Assembly (NCBI GenBank): GCA_037501455.1
Contig: CM074857.1
Coordinates: 129,753,501-129,817,500 of the forward strand
DNA from: Lantana camara
Lineage: Eukaryota; Streptophyta; Magnoliopsida; Lamiales; Verbenaceae
Direction: 5' to 3'
DNA: 64,000 nt
The notes below the pieces were generated by a model that saw only the letters and a program-made list of their open reading frames with translations, was not told the DNA's origin and searched no databases. Below are positions 62,701-64,000 of this stretch, piece by piece. Position numbers and translations under genes: made by a program. Position 1 is the stretch's first letter. Every line of letters starts with the position of its first letter.

Positions 62701-64000
62701 TTTAAAAATTTTGTCGAGGTGTAAAATTCATAAAAATCATATCAATCATACACAAACGATGTTTGAACATTAACAAATATGAAAATTGAGTTGATAGGTG
62801 TAATTTATGGGCCAAACTAGTCACAAAACAAAAGTTGTCGAATTTTGCCAAAATCCCTAGGCTTTAGCCTATCAATTTTTAAAATTTTTTGTCGAGGTGT
62901 AAAATTCATAAAAATCGTATCAATCATACACAAACGATGTTTGAAGATTAACAAATACAAAAATTGAGTTGATAGGAGTAATTTATTGGCCAAACTAGTC
63001 ACAAAACAAAAGTTGTTGAATTTCACCAAAATCCCTAGGCTTTAGCCTATCAATTTTCAAAATTTTTTGATTAGGTGTAAAATTCATGAAAATCAAATCA
63101 ATCATACACAAACGATGTTTGAACATTAACAAATATGAAAATTGAGTTGATAGGTGTAATTTATTGGCCAAACTAGTCACAAAACAAAAGTTGTTGAATT
63201 TCACCAAAATCCCTAGGCTTTAGCCTATCAATTTTCAAAATTTTTTGATGAGGCGTAAAATTCATGAAAATCAAATCAATCATACACAAACGATGTTTGA
63301 ACATTAACAAATATGAAAATTGAGTTGATAGGTGTAATTTATTGGCCAAATTAGTCACAGAACAAAAGTTATCGAATTTCGCAAAAATCCCAAGGCTTTA
63401 GCCTATCAATTTTCAAAAAATTTTGACGAGGTGTAAAAATCTTGAAAATCGAATCAACCATGCAAAAACGAAGTCTGAACATTAACAAATAGGAAAATTG
63501 AGTAGATAAGTGAAATTTATTGGCCAAACTAGTCACAGAACAAAGGTTGTCGAATTTCGCCAAAATCCCTAGGCAGAGCCGATCAATTTTTAAAATTTTT
63601 TTTCGAGGTGTAAAATTCATAAAAATCATATCAATCATACACAAACGATGTTTGAACATTAACAAATATTAAAATTGAGTTGATAGGTGTAATTTATGGG
63701 CCAAACTAGTCACAAAACAAAAGTTGTCGAATTTTGCCAAAATCCCTAGGCTTTAGCCTATCAATTTTTAAAATTTTTTGTCGAGGTGTAAAATTCATAA
63801 AAATAGTATCAATCATACACAAACGATGTTTTAATATTAACAAATACGAAAATTGAGTTGATAGGAGTAATTTATTGGCCAAACTAGTCACAAAACAAAA
63901 GTTGTTGAATTTCACCAAAATCCCTAGGCTTTAGCCTATCAATTTTCAAAATTTTTTGATTAGGTGTAAAATTCATGAAAATCAAATCAATCATACACAA
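62701..64000 (+). repeat. Right-edge monomers with an 889-bp period
   Basis: About 62735-63111 recurs at 63624-64000 (offset 889): a B monomer ending TTATGGGCC, then AATTTTGCC, a B monomer with GATAGGAGTAA, and a type C monomer with TTTTGATTAGG. Copy differences include TACAAAAATTG versus TACGAAAATTG. A dyad variant TAGGC-AGA-GCCGA is at 63571-63583. The array continues past the window edge. Confidence 0.8.

Larger units (their letters stand above)
1..64000 (+). repeat. 178-bp tandem satellite array filling the window
   Basis: The landmark AGTCACAG after TTGGCCAAACT recurs at 177-178 bp spacing from end to end (for example 62080, 62258, then 62465, 62642, 62819, 62997), always in the same orientation. 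About 360 monomers fit. One monomer counted in full is exactly 178 bp with 58 G/C. Monomers share ordered landmarks: the dyad GGCTTTAGCC, an A/T block (AAAATTTTTT), GACGAGG or GTCGAGG or GATGAGG, a GTAAAATTCATGAAAATC stretch, GAACATTAACAAATA, GAAAATTGAG, TAGGTGTAATTTATTGGCC, ACTAGTCACAG and AAAGTTGTCGAATTT. No transposon, gene or unique DNA interrupts it. Size and uniformity fit plant-type centromeric satellites, but that role is inferred and I recognise no named family. Confidence 0.97.

Noticed and set aside
1..64000. CENP-B box (TTCGnnnnAnnCGGG) in the monomer.
   Set aside because: No CGGG or CCCG was found in a suitable place next to TTCG; TTCGCCAAAATCCC lacks the CGGG part.
1..64000. Telomere-like CCCTAAA or CCCTAAG in some monomers (for example CCCTAAGC near 54650).
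   Set aside because: Single occurrences produced by base changes in CCCTAGGC; there is no tandem telomeric run.
1..64000. CRISPR array, because of regular repeats.
   Set aside because: There are no unique spacers: the whole 178-bp period is conserved, and no cas genes are present.
1..64000. Promoters, terminators or hairpin-type RNA elements (TATA-like A/T stretches, the dyad followed by T-runs resembling a rho-independent terminator).
   Set aside because: The GGCTTTAGCC dyad followed by an A/T block recurs in nearly every monomer with no genes to serve. It is part of the satellite and the stem is too short for a convincing terminator.
1..64000. Bacterial or phage origin of the window.
   Set aside because: A 64-kb gene-free tandem satellite with HORs is not expected in bacteria or phages; no coding sequence is present.

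Overview
The whole 64 kb window is one uninterrupted array of a tandem satellite with a monomer of about 178 bp (roughly 360 monomers, all in the same head-to-tail orientation). I see no protein-coding gene, RNA gene, transposon, CRISPR array or non-satellite sequence anywhere. A monomer counted base by base has 58 G/C in 178 bp (about 33% GC). The monomer size, the array length, the lack of interruptions and the higher-order repeats (HORs) suggest a eukaryotic, most likely plant, centromeric or pericentromeric satellite. I do not recognise the family, so both the species and the centromere role are inferences.

Monomers fall into recurrent types, told apart by diagnostic variants. Type A has CGCAAAAATCCCAAGG, GACGAGG, ATCGAATC and often AAATAGG. 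Type B has TTTGTCGAGG, CATAAAAATCATATC, and CACAAAACAAAAGTTGTTG leading into the next monomer. Type C has TTTGATGAGG, ATCAAATCAATC and ACGATGTTTG. Type D has GAGGAGG or GATGAGG, CAAACTAAGTGTG and AGATATGTTTAA. Types E, F and G (TTTAACGAGGCG; CTATCTATTTTTAAA with AGCCACAG; CACTAAAGCC) are commonest in the left 10 kb and recur near 14-19, 22-25, 53.6 and 62.4 kb.

Layout. 1-9.5 kb: a 4.26 kb segment repeated with a 4.79 kb offset, containing nested 3-monomer duplications. 9.5-14 kb: A-B-C-D mosaic with a 1,249 bp (7-mer) tandem duplication. 14-25 kb: a 9-mer/7-mer/7-mer HOR and dispersed copies 3.7, 5.1 and 7.4 kb away. 25-28.7 kb: a 2,040 bp tandem duplication. 28-53 kb: overlapping duplications of 8, 9, 11, 12, 16, 18 and 23 monomers, with a clear 1,420 bp 8-mer HOR at 39-45 kb. 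53.9-60.65 kb: the most regular block, seven near-identical HOR copies running 5-5-5-6-6-6-5 monomers. 60.65-64 kb: mosaic ending in another 889 bp period.

The features that stand out are a short dyad (TAGGCT-TT-AGCCTA) in most monomers whose spacer varies while its arms are mostly kept, phased A-tracts, CpG-decay differences between monomer types, and a readable record of HOR growth and loss in the 53.9-60.65 kb block. Many minus-strand open frames of 60-141 codons exist, but they are repeats of one antisense frame of the satellite, those checked open with TTG, and they are not annotated as genes.
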